Shown here in pieces: positions 13,140 through 26,715 of a stretch of DNA of 64,000 nucleotides. The first letter of the stretch is position 1. Each line of letters starts with the position of its first letter. The stretch comes from Rhodeus uyekii (Eukaryota; Chordata; Actinopteri; Cypriniformes; Acheilognathidae): contig JAWRVZ010000076.1 in NCBI GenBank assembly GCA_037043235.1, forward strand, positions 2,213,501 to 2,277,500, given 5' to 3'. The notes under the pieces are model-generated. The model had not been told where the DNA came from. It ran no database searches and was given only the letters and a program-made list of their open reading frames with translations. The position numbers were made by a program, and so were the translations under genes.

Positions 13140-14526
13140 TATGTTGTATATAACAGTTATGCTGCAAAGCAGGATCATACTGTAGTTCTTCTCACCCTAA
13201 GAAATGTAACTAGAGGACGAGCCTTTAGGCATATGCGATAAAAGGATTTGAGCTGAAATCCAATCTTCTCTTTGTTTTACACACAATTTGGTAACCCAAT
13301 ACACCCAGTGGGACATTGGGTACTTAATATCATCTCAGAGTAGATAAACGCAACAGACTAGTAGTGGTAGTAGTAACGTAATGCACATCTACAAGCTGGA
13401 AGTTTTATATTGTTGTTTGAAGTAGTCATGTGGCCTCAAAGCAGCAGGGTTTTTATGTTTTAAACTGCTTGAGCAAAAACTGTACACATGATCATCATGA
13501 GTTTGGAGTTAAAAGAAAAAAAAGTTTGGCCTCTCAGACGACAAGATAGTTTTAATGGCGATGATGCTACATTACCAAACAGCTCAGCTGATATGGCGTA
13601 TTTTCTGTGGAATTGTTGTTTTTTTTTACCCAAGATGCACTTGAATGTGGCTTATGTGGTAATACAGCAGAGCACTGGTACAGCTGAGAGAACATTCCTA
13701 ACATGGGAAATGCACTCATTGATACAAATGTGCTTTATGGTCTGCTTTGTGTGCGTAAGAAACAGTAAAGACCTCATGAAATAAGCAGTTTTCTGTGCTG
13801 GCTGTATTTTTTTATTTTATTTGGCCTTTAATTTTTGCGTTTAGATTTTCACAGCTGTGAACCATGATTGGCAGTTTGCTAGCCAGAAGGCTTGATATTC
13901 GGGATTTGTTTGATAATTGACTTTCTCATTGTAAAGATTTTTTGATTAGACAAAAAATAGTTTTCGCCTCTGAGTATAAGTTCAGTATTTATCACTATCA
14001 CTAGACCTTGTGGGGTTTTTTTTTGTTCCACTGACCTGCGTCTCACGTTTTTGTACCCCTTACAGTATATTGTATCTGTGCGTTAGTCTAAAAGTGACAG
14101 CAGCATAATAATCTACTGTTAGACCTACCTTAAAAACTAAAACGTATACATGCATAAGTAATGAATATTTTGTGAAATGTCAATGTAATAATTTATGTTT
14201 ATGTACTGGTATTCACACTAAACTGTATTAATAAATGCTCCTAACAAATATTGCTAATTGTTAATCGTTAATGTTAATTGTTAATGTTTTTGAACTAAAG
14301 AACATTTGATATATTCAACTAAAGAAATTGAATATAATTGCCAAGTGTTTTACAGAGTTCATTGTGGTTTTTTTAAGAGTAGAAAGGAACATTTACCGTA
14401 GCACACATGATGGGTATGTTTCTGATAAGTGCAATAGGATCGCATATGCAGGGAGGCCTGCTTGTATTACTGATCGTGTAGCAAGTTGTTCTAATATCCG
14501 TTTTACAAATCGCTGTTTCATTTCAG

Positions 14527-14556
14527 CAGGCCAACTTGCAGGGATGGTGCGATGAG
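14527..14556 (+). other. Possible 30-nt micro-exon
   Basis: A 30-nt segment is flanked by a strong acceptor (CTGTTTCATTTCAG) and a strong donor (GAG|GTAAAG). It may be a leader micro-exon of fam110b or a chance pairing of signals; no protein similarity can be judged at this length. Confidence 0.2.
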
Positions 14557-15096
14557 GTAAAGTGTTATTCTTACATGGACGATAAGGGTGAGTGGGTGCG
14601 TTGAGAAAGCCGTGGGGATTGTCTTTGGCTCTGATAATTCAGAAGGGCTTTGGAGGGAGATGAAATGATGTGAGATGGCTCTTGGCTGGAGTCCCACAGC
14701 TGGGTTTACTCTGTTTTGGGGGAGGGGGCTACAGCACTCAACATAGACGATTAAAGGCAACTGGGTTTTTTTTTTCTTTGCGGGGGCATTTGGGGAGATT
14801 GTTACAATTATTATTCCCTGCATCTCCTGTGTTTTAGAATCCTCTATGTTCTGTAATTATGTTTGAAGAGAAAGGCCCATTCCCAATATGCTGTTTAGGT
14901 TTATAATCATTGACCCCTTGCTGAAACATATAAACAGTAATTGTTGGTAGTGTTTATTAAAGAATTGAAAACACTGTTTTCGTCATAGTCTGTCTTATAT
15001 TATGCCTAGCTAAATCACAAGTGACTGCAAAGGTTTTTTTTCGTCCCAGCAATGTCCTGTAAGTGGCAAAATAGGTTAGTTTAAGTAGTATTGCTT

Positions 15097-15405
15097 AAGG
15101 GTTAGTTCACCCAAAAAATATCCCATAATTTACTCAGCCTCAAGCCATCCTATGTGTATTTGAGTTTCTTCTTTCAGCCAAATACAATCAGAATAAAAAA
15201 AATATCCTGGCTTTTCCAAGCTTTATAATAGGAGTGAAGCCCAAAAAAGCGACGAACATGGAAACGTAGAGGATGGAGCAAAACAAAACACTGGTCACGA
15301 ATTTCTAAAGCGAGAATTTTTAAAGACAAATGCCGGAGGAACTTGAGTTTGTTGCCCAGCCAGACCAGTGCATTTATGTTATGACTCTCTGGCAGGTACA
15401 TCATT
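15097..15405 (+). repeat. AGGGTTAGTTCACCC-type fish repeat, 5' part
   Basis: Starts AAGGGTTAGTTCACCCAAAA and continues with CTGGCTTTTCCAAGCTTTAT and AGTGAAGCCCAAAAAAG, the usual body of this very common cyprinid family. No matching right end was found. Confidence 0.6.
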
Positions 15406-16967
15406 CATAATTTTGTATGTGCGTTTTTTACCAGAAATATTTAAATAATATCTATTAACATTATGTGGGATGTTGTCGAACTGAAAACGCTTATAAATAT
15501 TTTGAAATTTTTACCTCTTAGACTTCATTATAAGTATACAACCTTGATGAGTTTTTCTAAATTATTTTCTTTGTGAATTGACAGAATGCCACAGATGAAG
15601 GAGTTGAACCAAATCTTATTCTGTTTATTTTAATTTCTGCAATAAGATTTTGCAAAGCCTCTGTCTAACCCAAAAGTGACTGTTTTAAGTGCTTGGGTGG
15701 AAAAAAAAGTGCTTTCGGGTCCAGTGAGGTTCACTTGCTAATGGAGTTTTTGTAATTAAATTATATGATGTAAAGCTGATAGATACAACAATAAAATCCC
15801 TTGTGAGCTTGTACAGTAATCACTGGATTTGAATGACCTGTACAGGATGTACAAAATTGAAGAACTGTGTGTAATAACTCCGATATGGATGCCATTGTAA
15901 GATAATGTTTCACACAGGATTGAAGCTGACTAGACCATATAATGGTCAACAATGTCACATCATAACATCCTGGACTGCTTAACAAAACATTATTTATAAT
16001 AATAGACCATTTTCTGCACTACAAAGTGGTACAAATATGCTATTTAAATGAATGTGAAGCTATATACGCAAGAAAGGATAAACCTATTGAGCTAAAGACC
16101 CTAGGCATGTGAAGACTTAAAATAAAATAGGAGTTGAAAGAAGAAACTCACTTGCCATCTCAGTAATGGCTGTGCTGATGTTTTTTTATTTATTATTTTT
16201 TATTCATCTCTGCAGCCCTTAGTTTGAATCAGAAGATTGTCACAGGCAGTTGTGCAATAAACTGCTTTGTCATAGCAGTTTCCAACTATTGTGGCCACCA
16301 ACACTGTTGTCCAAGAACCTCTGTAATTACTTTTGTTTATGAGACCAGGAAAGTTTTCCACCATTTTATGTTTCTCCCTCTCTTCAATGTATTTTTTTCT
16401 TGTCCCCCTGCAAACAGCCTGAGGGTTTTGGCAGGAACATGAGCTCTGATCATAGGTCTATATTTCTCTGTCTGCAGAAAGAAATCTTGCGCACTCACAC
16501 TTAAATTGCTGAATCATCTTTTCTTTGCAGTTTTATGAGAATAATTTATCCTCTTTTCACTTGTGAAAATAAACACATATAATTTTGTTATGAAATAATT
16601 CTAAGCAATAAGTAAGAAAGCTGGCGTATCAAATTCTCTCTTTTATTAGATGATTATACAGATAAACGATGGTAATATGTCATATAAATATAGCAGATAA
16701 AAATTGCCGTTATACACATGGGACCACAGTGCATTAGTCTACATAAATATTTCTAGATTTAAAAGGTCTAAGATTGTCTCACCCACCACCACCCAAATAT
16801 GTTAATTCCACTGATATTGAGATGTGTGTGTGTGTGTGTTTCTATTAGTTGTTTTCTAGTTCTTACATCATCAGCCAACAGTATGTCAGAGTCACAGCTC
16901 TTCCTGTTGTTGCTAGGAATGTGATGTCACCTGTTCCTTTAACATGGTTGGTCCTTGTATGTTTCAG

Positions 16968-18488
<1,521 letters not shown>

Positions 18489-19475
18489 AAGAGGGAGCAG
18501 ACCTCCTCAACCCCATCTGAACATGGTTCCTGCTTATTTTTGCAACCCATACACTGTCGTTGAAATCTCTAAAGATTACATGGCAAAGCCTTTTGAGTTG
18601 ATGGCTCTTTTTAGTCGCTTTTTACATTTAGTGTTTTCTGTCTTCTGAATCTGCATGACTCCTTAGACACTTAGCCTCTTTGCGGCCTCAAGGTAATGCA
18701 GCTCATGTAGGAACCTTTTTAAAGATGGTTGCATCAACGCAACCTCTGTGCAGAGAACAACTAATTTTTTAGCATATTTTTTTTCTCTTTTTTTGCCTTT
18801 GTCTATCAAACGTTTTGATGCCAGCACTTTTCAGGTGCTTCTTATTTCACTTGGGCGCACTGAGCCAGGAAGCCATATTGGTATGAATGCAGAGCTGCAG
18901 TGTGTTTAGACTTCTTTTGATCCTCTCTCTCTCTCTCTCTGTTACTTTTTTTTCTTATGTGTTCTTATGATGGATATGATCTGTATGTATATAAACCTCT
19001 GTGAATAGGCGCAGCAGAAGCATGTTTTAGTCTATTCTCAAGATCTCCCCCGCCCGACTTATCTTGGTCAGCCTTGCACTGGTCATATTGTTCCAGCAGT
19101 ATCACGACACCATTCGGCTTCATGTGGTTTGTTTTCACTTTGTCTGTCGTCCATAAAGTTTTGTGGTACTATTATTTCGAAAGGTGTAAATGCTGTAAGA
19201 ATATGTATAGAATTTTCGCCATTGTCGACAAAGCATTGTGTGATGACGAGTCTGTTATGTTCCTCCATAGCGCCTGGTCTGTTTGTTTCCCCTTTGGGCT
19301 TGCATTGCGAGGCTGTATGAGACTTTGTCCATGAACAAATCTGTACGTCACTGTTGTTGCAATGACATATATGTTCGGTATATTGAAGTTTGAGCTGTTA
19401 CTTAAAAATTTCATCAAAAAGTTTGTTCACATTTAGTTATTTTTCATTTCAATAAATGGCTGATTTTGCCAACTT
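18489..19475 (+). other. fam110b: fam110b 3' UTR
   Basis: Sequence between the fam110b stop and the first convincing polyadenylation signal, AATAAA at 19451-19456. It is T-rich and includes a CT microsatellite at about 18922-18940. The end near 19475 is inferred from the usual 10-30 nt spacing after the signal. Confidence 0.55.
19451..19456 (+). terminator. fam110b: Poly(A) signal AATAAA of fam110b
   Basis: Canonical hexamer about 960 nt after the stop, followed by T/GT-rich sequence (CCAACTTTTGTC). Confidence 0.55.
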
Positions 19476-19564
19476 TTGTCATCAACTTGAAATGTTTGAA
19501 TGTATTTTTCTGTTATTTATATATTTACAAGCATACATGTGATATTTTTCTTGAAGTGAAGCAT

Positions 19565-19645
19565 AAACTTAAATTTTGTGTTCCTCTACGGAATAAGTCA
19601 TACAGGTTTGGCACGACATTAAGGTGAGTGAATGATGACAAAATC
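19565..19645 (+). repeat. Fragment of the same GATAGTTCACCC-type repeat (3' part)
   Basis: Contains CATACAGGTTTGGCACGACA and GGTGAGTGAATGATGACAAA, the segment that normally precedes the right inverted end. Lies just after the fam110b 3' UTR. Confidence 0.5.
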
Positions 19646-21524
19646 TTTTTTTCTCTTTTTTACTATCCCTGTTAGCAATCATAGAATGATTTTTTTGAAC
19701 CAGCTCATAGTGGTGGGAAAATCGCAATGGCCAGTCATGTGATCCTCCCAATGCTGACCCTGAAAAAACAGCTGTCAAGTATTCTCACAACTTGTTCATA
19801 GGCAAGGTCTTCCCTGTTTTGCGCTCTCATTGTTGCCCTTTATATCTTTGCAAAGCATGGCTGTCTGCAAGAGGGTAGGTACCTTTAATTGAGTCATTTT
19901 TGCCGCCTGCTTTCTCAGAGCAAGAGGAAATGATCTAATTCATCACAAATGTTTAGAAAGAGCAGACCGCTGCACTAGAGGCCCCCCTCACTCCCTGGAG
20001 CACCTAGCTCACTCCCATAAACAAGCTCAAGAGATCCATGGGTCACAAGCTGAAACACTTAAATGAAACCTAATGTTTTCCCCCAATTTTCTCAGCAGTT
20101 TACAGAAAAGACTTGATTGGAGGCAGGTCTCAGTATAACCATTTCTCTTACTTCTTACAGTTTGGTGCGCATGTATGGTGCCGACATTAATGATACCTCA
20201 AATGATGTGCATTATAATTGAAAGGTATTTTTTCTTTTGTTAATCTCTTCCACTTAAAACCACCCAAGCAACCACATAGCACTGGATTAAAATACACCTA
20301 AAGTGACATTTCTTAGGTTAAGCTGTTATCTGCAACAGCTTTTAGAAGTGGCTGTTGATTATAGAAACCAGAATAAGGCATGTCTGTTAATGAAGCCACA
20401 AAATGGCTGCCAACTCTTCCTGTTCTGAAACTGAATGTTGTTTTATGGTAATTATAAATGATTTGTAAAAGCATTTGAGTGCCTGTTAAACAATATTTAC
20501 ACAATGCTCACCCCTCCCCTACTTCCCTTACCCCAAGAAACATAATATAGGATTAGCAAATCCTCCCTCTGGCTTTGCATGACATGAAGATAATTTCTTA
20601 TTTGATCTACGGTAATGACTAATGCGGATTTATCTGTTCATGTGAATAAAGCACAAGACTGTTGAGCTGTGGCAGTAAAAAAGCCTTGCTTTCCCTGTCA
20701 GGACCAGGATTGAAACAAAATGGCACCCCGGGCAACCATGAGGAGGTGAATTTAATTTTCCATTTTGTTTCGTGAAGTTACACTAATAACATCAGACCCT
20801 CTCATGAACGCCTTCATTAATTTCCATCTTGCATGCCTGACAAAAGAGGCATTGATGAATGCCCTTTCTATTGCGCCTCTCTCTCTCTCTTTCCCTGGCA
20901 GGAGCAGAGCAGAACAATCTAGGCTATGAAAGCAAGCCATGTTTGAGCTCTGTCTCTCTCTCTGCTGGAGGGATGCTGCGACATGGTTGTTGGGGTTCAT
21001 TGGCTATAATCATTCCCCTGCACGCCTCCCTCCTCAACACAAAGGCTGCTAGTTTCTTCATCCCTTTGACTCATGCCTTTCTAATGCAGCGGTTTAAGCC
21101 CAGCACTCTGCTACAGCTATGAGCTAACATGATATTTACCACCAATTGCCACGTCTCTCTAAGGCCAGAGGCTCACAGTGGTGTCATAACAGGCTGAGTG
21201 TGGTCTCGCTGTCCCTCTTTTGTTTGTTTTGCTATTATTTGGTCTGTGGTGCAGCAGCATTAAAAACACAAAGATTTCATCAGCACTGTATCTCCTTATG
21301 TCTCCTCATATCGGAATGGGAAATCTTCAACGCACTGAGGGCTGGATTCAAAATCATACCAAAAATAAATGTAAAAAACTGCTAAACAATCCATTGTCTT
21401 ATCACAGTCAATTCCAGAATTCCATTTTAATTTTAGTCTTTCCTTTAGGGTAAGGTCCTGCTTTTTCCTTGATTTAAAAAAAAACAAAAAACAATTAGGA
21501 CTACACAAAGATCAGGTTTCTTGT
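19646..21524. other. Gene-free stretch with a possible conserved non-coding block
   Basis: 20690-21140 lacks recognisable repeats, mixes TTAATT homeodomain-type words with CT-rich tracts, and looks like unique regulatory sequence. This is impression only; 19646-20690 and 21140-21524 show nothing. Confidence 0.35.
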
Positions 21525-22497
21525 TATATTATGCTCTAAAACATTGAGAGAACACTTAATCATCCCTGTATAACACCAATTCAATTAGGAAGAATAAGTG
21601 ATTTTGAATTACTTTGGTGCAAATTAAAGTGACAACAAATGCATTAAAATATTTCTTTTAGTTTGGTGTTTTGTTAGGGTCCTTGTCACTGTCTGTGGCA
21701 TGAGGCAGTTCCCGCAACCCAATCATGTTTCACAGGCAATCCATACATGCCATCGGAGGTTTGGTGTGTCTCCCAGCACAGTTTCAAGAGCACGGAGGAG
21801 ATACCAGGAGATAGATCTTTACACTGGACAACTGAACAGGACATAGAAGGGCAACAGCCCAGCAGCAGGACCAGTATCTGCTCCTTTGTATGAGGAGGAA
21901 CAATGCCAGAGCCCTAAAAAAATGACCTCCAGCAGGATACTGATGTGCAGGTTTCTGACCAAACTGTCAGAAACAGACTTCAAGAGGGCCTGACATCCTC
22001 TAGTTCACTGTTTTTCAGCATCTGTGCCATGAGATCGTCAGGTGTGCCGTGGAAAATGATTAAATTTCAACTAATTGGTCTAAAAACTTTTTTTTAAATA
22101 AATTAATCCTAAAATACTTTATATTCTTTGTGTTTATTTGATTCCCATTCAATACACTTTGATAAGAATGACTATATATTGTTAATATAGGCTACAGAGT
22201 TTCATTTTTTAACATTTTCGGTTGTTGGTGTGCCTTGTGGTTTTTTTTTCAATGAAAAAAATTTCTGTGGCTCTAAAAAGTTTGAAAAACACTGCTCTAG
22301 TTCACACAGGTTCACACTGAGTATGTATGACAGACGTGAAAGAGTCTGGAGGTGTTGTTGGGAACGTTGTACTGTGTGCATCATCATCCAGCATGACCGG
22401 TTTGGCGGTGGGTCAGTCATGGTCTGGGGAGGAATATTCTTGGAGGGTCACACAGACCTCCATGTGCTAGCTAATGCTTCCCTTACGTAATTTAATA
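21525..22497 (+). mobile_element. Degenerate Tc1-like transposon with a later insertion
   Basis: Translations in shifting frames recall Tc1-family transposase (RRNNAR, VSDQTVRNRLQEG, QHDRFGGGSVMVWGGI, DLHVLAN). Stops and frameshifts are present and the C-terminal catalytic part is absent. The body is homologous to 29513-30172 in reverse. The block is interrupted at 22006-22294 by a hAT-like element. Confidence 0.75.
22006..22294. mobile_element. hAT-like non-autonomous element with 8-bp target duplication
   Basis: Ends are CACTGTTTTTC and GAAAAACACTG, flanked by the identical octamer CTCTAGTT at 21998-22005 and 22295-22302. An 8-bp duplication and CAGTG-type ends are hAT hallmarks. It splits the older Tc1 relic. 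Confidence 0.85.
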
Positions 22498-23332
22498 AGT
22501 GCCAAGAGTCAAATTTATTCCTTCTGTACTACAGCAATCCCTTGTTTTCAATCAGATTTCTCAAATCAAATCTCAACTAATTTGTTTGAACTAAATTGAA
22601 TTGATGGTTTAGGACTTTTGTTTCTCCTATATTTTTGGTAACAGCTGTTAATCTGATTTTACCTGGTCAAGTATTTGAAAAATACCAGCAACTCGTCAGA
22701 GCAAAATATAATTATAAAGAACATGGGGACCCATTGTTAAAATTCCAGTAGCCTGGTAAAAGCTTTGTCAACAACCTGCATTCACTTGTGCTCAGTCAGG
22801 AGAGTAAGAGGGCTCTGTGTGCAATGAATGCTCCTGAAATTGAAATTCAAATGGCGGTCCACAGCTAACCATTATCAGCTGCTCTAAGATTCCTGTCAAG
22901 CCTCAAATATCTGAAGATGCTTAAAAGAGGGGTAATCAATTCTAAAACATAATTTGGGCTTGTATATTTAAACAATGTAGATTCTCATGCCTTTTAAATC
23001 AGTCTGTTAAAAGTGTTTTTTATGCATTCCATTCACAGAAAAATTACTTCTAGTATATCTATAGCAGATTGGCCTAACATCTTCCCCTTAAATGAGAGCA
23101 TACATGTATGACAAACAACCACAATAATCTGATTAAAGTGCTTTTTTTGTTTAGATGAGAAAAGCATAAGCCATCCATTTTTGAATACCTTTAATGGAGA
23201 TGACACCGAGATGACATGCAGATGTGGCATGTAGTGCATGCATAAATAGAGATCAAGTAAAGCTTCTACATGGGCTGTGTGCCTTCTTGTCTTGGGCTGA
23301 ATGTTGTAACAATGATAATTTGTTCAGTATGT

Positions 23333-23487
23333 TTAAATTTACATGTATGCATTTGGCAGATGCTTTTATCCAAAGCAATTAACATTGCATTCAAGATACA
23401 CATTGACAATCAGTTCTTGCTTTGCCTGGGAATTGAACCCATGACCTTGGAGTTGACCTTGGACCTTGGCGTTTGAGCTACAGGGAA
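23333..23487 (-). mobile_element. tRNA-derived SINE, minus orientation
   Basis: The minus strand shows CCTGTAGCTCAAACGCC, GGTCATGGGTTCAATTCCC (box B with one change), AAAGCAAGAACTGATTG, and the tail GGATAAAAGCATCTGCC. The head has a short internal duplication of ACCTTGG. Confidence 0.8.
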
Positions 23488-23494
23488 GTTGTTC

Positions 23495-23615
23495 AAAAGC
23501 AAATTAGAATGATTTCTGAAGGATCATGTGACACTGAAGACTGGACTCATGATGCTGGAAATCACAGGAATAAATTATGTTTAAAAAAAATGTTTTAACA
23601 AAATGTTTAAAAACA
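23495..23615 (-). repeat. GCTGCATTTATTTGATCAA-family fragment, minus orientation
   Basis: The minus strand contains TCCAGTCTTCAGTGTCACAT and GATCCTTCAGAAATCAT. Directly abuts the SINE at 23333-23487. Confidence 0.65.
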
Positions 23616-25027
23616 TTCAACAGACCCTGGTGAAAAGGATCACTCCAAATACGATCATGACCATTTGTTTTGCTTTGTTTTTTGTTTCCCATTGTTGTAA
23701 AACTTGCTTATTGTTTCTTTTAACATACATATATGTCCTATTTAGTCCTTATTATTGCTTTTGCATTCAGTTATATTGTGTAAATACTATTTGTATGTAC
23801 TCGGTTTAAAGGAAGTAGGGAGTGGACGCCATTTCTTTTGCAAATATCGTTTGTTCTGTTTGGAGTTAACGGAGTTAGTGAATTTATGTTGTATTTTTCT
23901 TTTGGTATGTTTTTTATTATTATTTATTAAGGAATTTAGAGTGTACTCAAATGTAGTTATTTTGGTTTGTTAATTTGGCCATGTCCACTTCTGAATGTTT
24001 CTGGTTTTCACAACATTTTGTTAAGAAATGTACTTTTGTTTTACATTATCTTTTTGAGTGAACGCACATTCATTTATGTTATGGCTGGCTTTAAACAGTC
24101 GCAACAGTATGTATTTTGAATAATAAGCAATATGCATTTTACACATTCTTGAACACTAATGTTTTTACTGCTCCTAAATAAATATGCGTTTTCTCTATGC
24201 AAACTTCTTTAATGTTTTTCGAATGACCTTCCATGGAACGGAACAGTTTCACAAAAGCAAATCTGAAATATTGATAAGAAACAAAATGTAATGTATCTGT
24301 TTTCTGTAAGTTCTACAGTTCCACATACACACTTTCCATCTCAGGGATGCACAAGTAAGTTTGTGGTCACAGCACCGAGGATAGAGAAGGTCAGTCACGC
24401 AAGACTATAATTGACCTAAAAAGCTTTTATTTATTCCAGTTTCCATTTAAGCATCAAACTCTTGGCAGACAAAAAAACGAACAAAAACAGTATCTGGATC
24501 CTTAGATTGTAATGAAGTCAAGGAGATATATATATATAAATAAATAATTAAACAACCTGTTAAACTGGTGCATTCTATATGGTTGGATTTCTGATGGATG
24601 TGTTTCATTACAGAGAAAGTAATAACTGCATTGTGATGGACACAGACTGTCCCCTAGTGGTGCTTTCTACATGAGTGAGAATGTAAATAGAAAAGCCTTT
24701 TTTAAATATAATTTCACATTACTAAACTCCAATGTTGTTGTACTGCGTTTAATATTTTTTAAAATCTGTTCCCTTATGAGAGCAAAATGCAAAAACAGTT
24801 TGATAGTTCATTCATAACTTTACACACGTGGCCTAAAGGGGGCAGCATATACACAGAGATGATCCTCAGCATGCAAGAAAGACATAGGCGTACTGAAGCA
24901 TACAGTTCATAAAGTATGTAAACCAGTGTTATGCAAATAATAAATGTATCAAACATTGTTGTCACATGACCTCATCAAGTGGCATAACTGCTAGAATTCT
25001 TTATCCAAGAAAAAGCTGATATTACCT

Positions 25028-26715
25028 TGGTCTGATCAGCCCAGTTTTGTTGTCTCTCTTGGTTGTAGTCTGTGTCTGTTGTCTTGGTGCTCATGGTTTA
25101 ATTTGACATTTCATCGTGTACTCCGCTGTCATTGTGGCATTATTCCCACCCTCTTTATATTCCAATAATTATAATTGCTCGGTGCTTTCACCTGTCATCG
25201 ATTGACTTCTCATTTATTCTCTTATTTATTCCCTCGTGTTTGCTGCCTTGTGCCAGATTGTTTGTGTATAATACCTAGCGCTCCGGCCAGCTGTAATCTC
25301 CTGTCTTGTCATGTTAAATCATAATTTTGTTCCGTTTCGACGCTCCAATGCCTATTTTGTTGCTTTTCGTTTCTCTCATTGTCTGTGTCTTCCAGTCCTT
25401 GGACAATGACATGCTAAGGGACATGGTAATTATTTTTGTCTTTGTCTACCAGGTGCACACTCATCACGTACGGCAGCTATTTGTTAAGGCAGAGAAGTAA
25501 GTTTGAGTTCCACTCCAAGTCGGGATAGGCAAAGTCCTGTCTCAGTGGACCCCTGAGAATGGGGAGGTACACACCTGCGCCTTCATCTCCTATGGACTGG
25601 GCCCAGCTGAATGTAACTACGACATTGGTAACAGGGAGCTGTTAGCAGTCAGGTTGGCCTTGGGTGAGTGGTGAAACTGGCTGGAGGGGTCAATGCAGCC
25701 CTTCCTGGTTTAGACGAATCACAAAAGAGTATGTCCATTCACCAGGAGGCTGTTCACCCCAAGCTCGATGGGCACTCTTCTTTGGGTGGTTCTTACCATG
25801 GACCCTGACGTCAAGCAGTTTGTGTTGGCATGCTCAACAAGAATTTTAACTCCCCAAATGTTGGTCTGCTCCATCCCTTCCCCATACCCTCATCCATGTT
25901 CACACCTGGCCCTTAACTTTATCACTGGTCTCCCATCTTGGAGAGGAAACACTGTCATCTTGATGATAGTGGGCCGTTTCTCTGCCAAGGAAACTGCTCA
26001 GACTATTATCAAACTTGTGTTTCAGATTCATGGCCTTCCTTTTGACAGGGTTTCGGGAGTAAAGTGTGTTCAAAAGGTATGGCTGTCTACCAAAGATACG
26101 CCTCTCGTAAATTGGCTCCCAGGTTAATTGGCCCATACTGTACAACTACTTTCACGATTAGGCTCAAGCTTCCTCCTACAGTTGGTTGGGTTCGCCCTTT
26201 TTTCATGTATCCAATGTTAAACCTGTTTGCATCCCGTCTTATTCCTGTTGTTTCATCCCCTGGTTCTCCTGCCTTGTCTAGTGAATGGCTCTCCTATGTG
26301 CACAGTCAAAAGACTGTTAGATGCCAGGGCAGGGGCTTCCAGGATCTGGTCAACTGGGAGGGTTATGGTCCAGAGGAGAGAAGCTAGGTTCTGGCTCGGG
26401 ACATCTTGAACCAGACGTTGGATGAGGAGTTAAGTCTGATCAGCCTAGTTTTGTTGTCTCTTGTGGTTGTAGTCGGAGTGTCTCGTTGTCTGGGTGCTCG
26501 TTGTTTGTTTTGACAGTTTGCCATGTGCTCCTCTGTCATTGTGGCATTATCCCCACCCTCTTGTTATTCCCTTAATCGTAATTGCTCCCTTTTCTTACTT
26601 GTCATCGATTGACTTCCTCATTTATTCCTCTTGTGTTCGCTGTCTTTTACCAGATTGTTTGTATGTTACCTAAAGCTCCAGTCAGCTGTACTCTCTTTTC
26701 TTGTCTAGTTAGGTG
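25028..26715 (+). mobile_element. Degenerate Gypsy-type LTR retrotransposon with large internal deletions
   Basis: Two direct repeats (about 25028-25315 and 26430-26712, from TCTGATCAGCC to CAGCTGTA) bracket a remnant of pol. In order: the end of a reverse-transcriptase region (about 25445-25510), an RNase H piece ([25 protein letters not shown], 25600-25680), an integrase core piece (about 25800-26060) and a chromodomain-like C-terminus (about 26090-26420). Stops, frameshifts and missing segments make it non-coding. gag and most of pol are gone. Repeat boundaries are approximate. Confidence 0.75.

Larger units (their letters stand above)
13131..16967. other. Gene-free stretch upstream of fam110b
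   Basis: Holds the possible micro-exon (14527-14556), a repeat (15097-15405) and a weak TAATGTTAATTG-type repeat near 14210-14310. Frames such as 13488-13784 and 14518-14823 have no recognisable protein features. Confidence 0.5.
22498..25027. other. Gene-free stretch
   Basis: Except for the SINE and repeat fragment at 23333-23615, AT-rich sequence without supported features. Confidence 0.5.

Noticed and set aside
13488..13784. 98-codon plus-strand frame
   Set aside because: No recognisable domain, AT-rich context, no splice or conservation evidence readable here.
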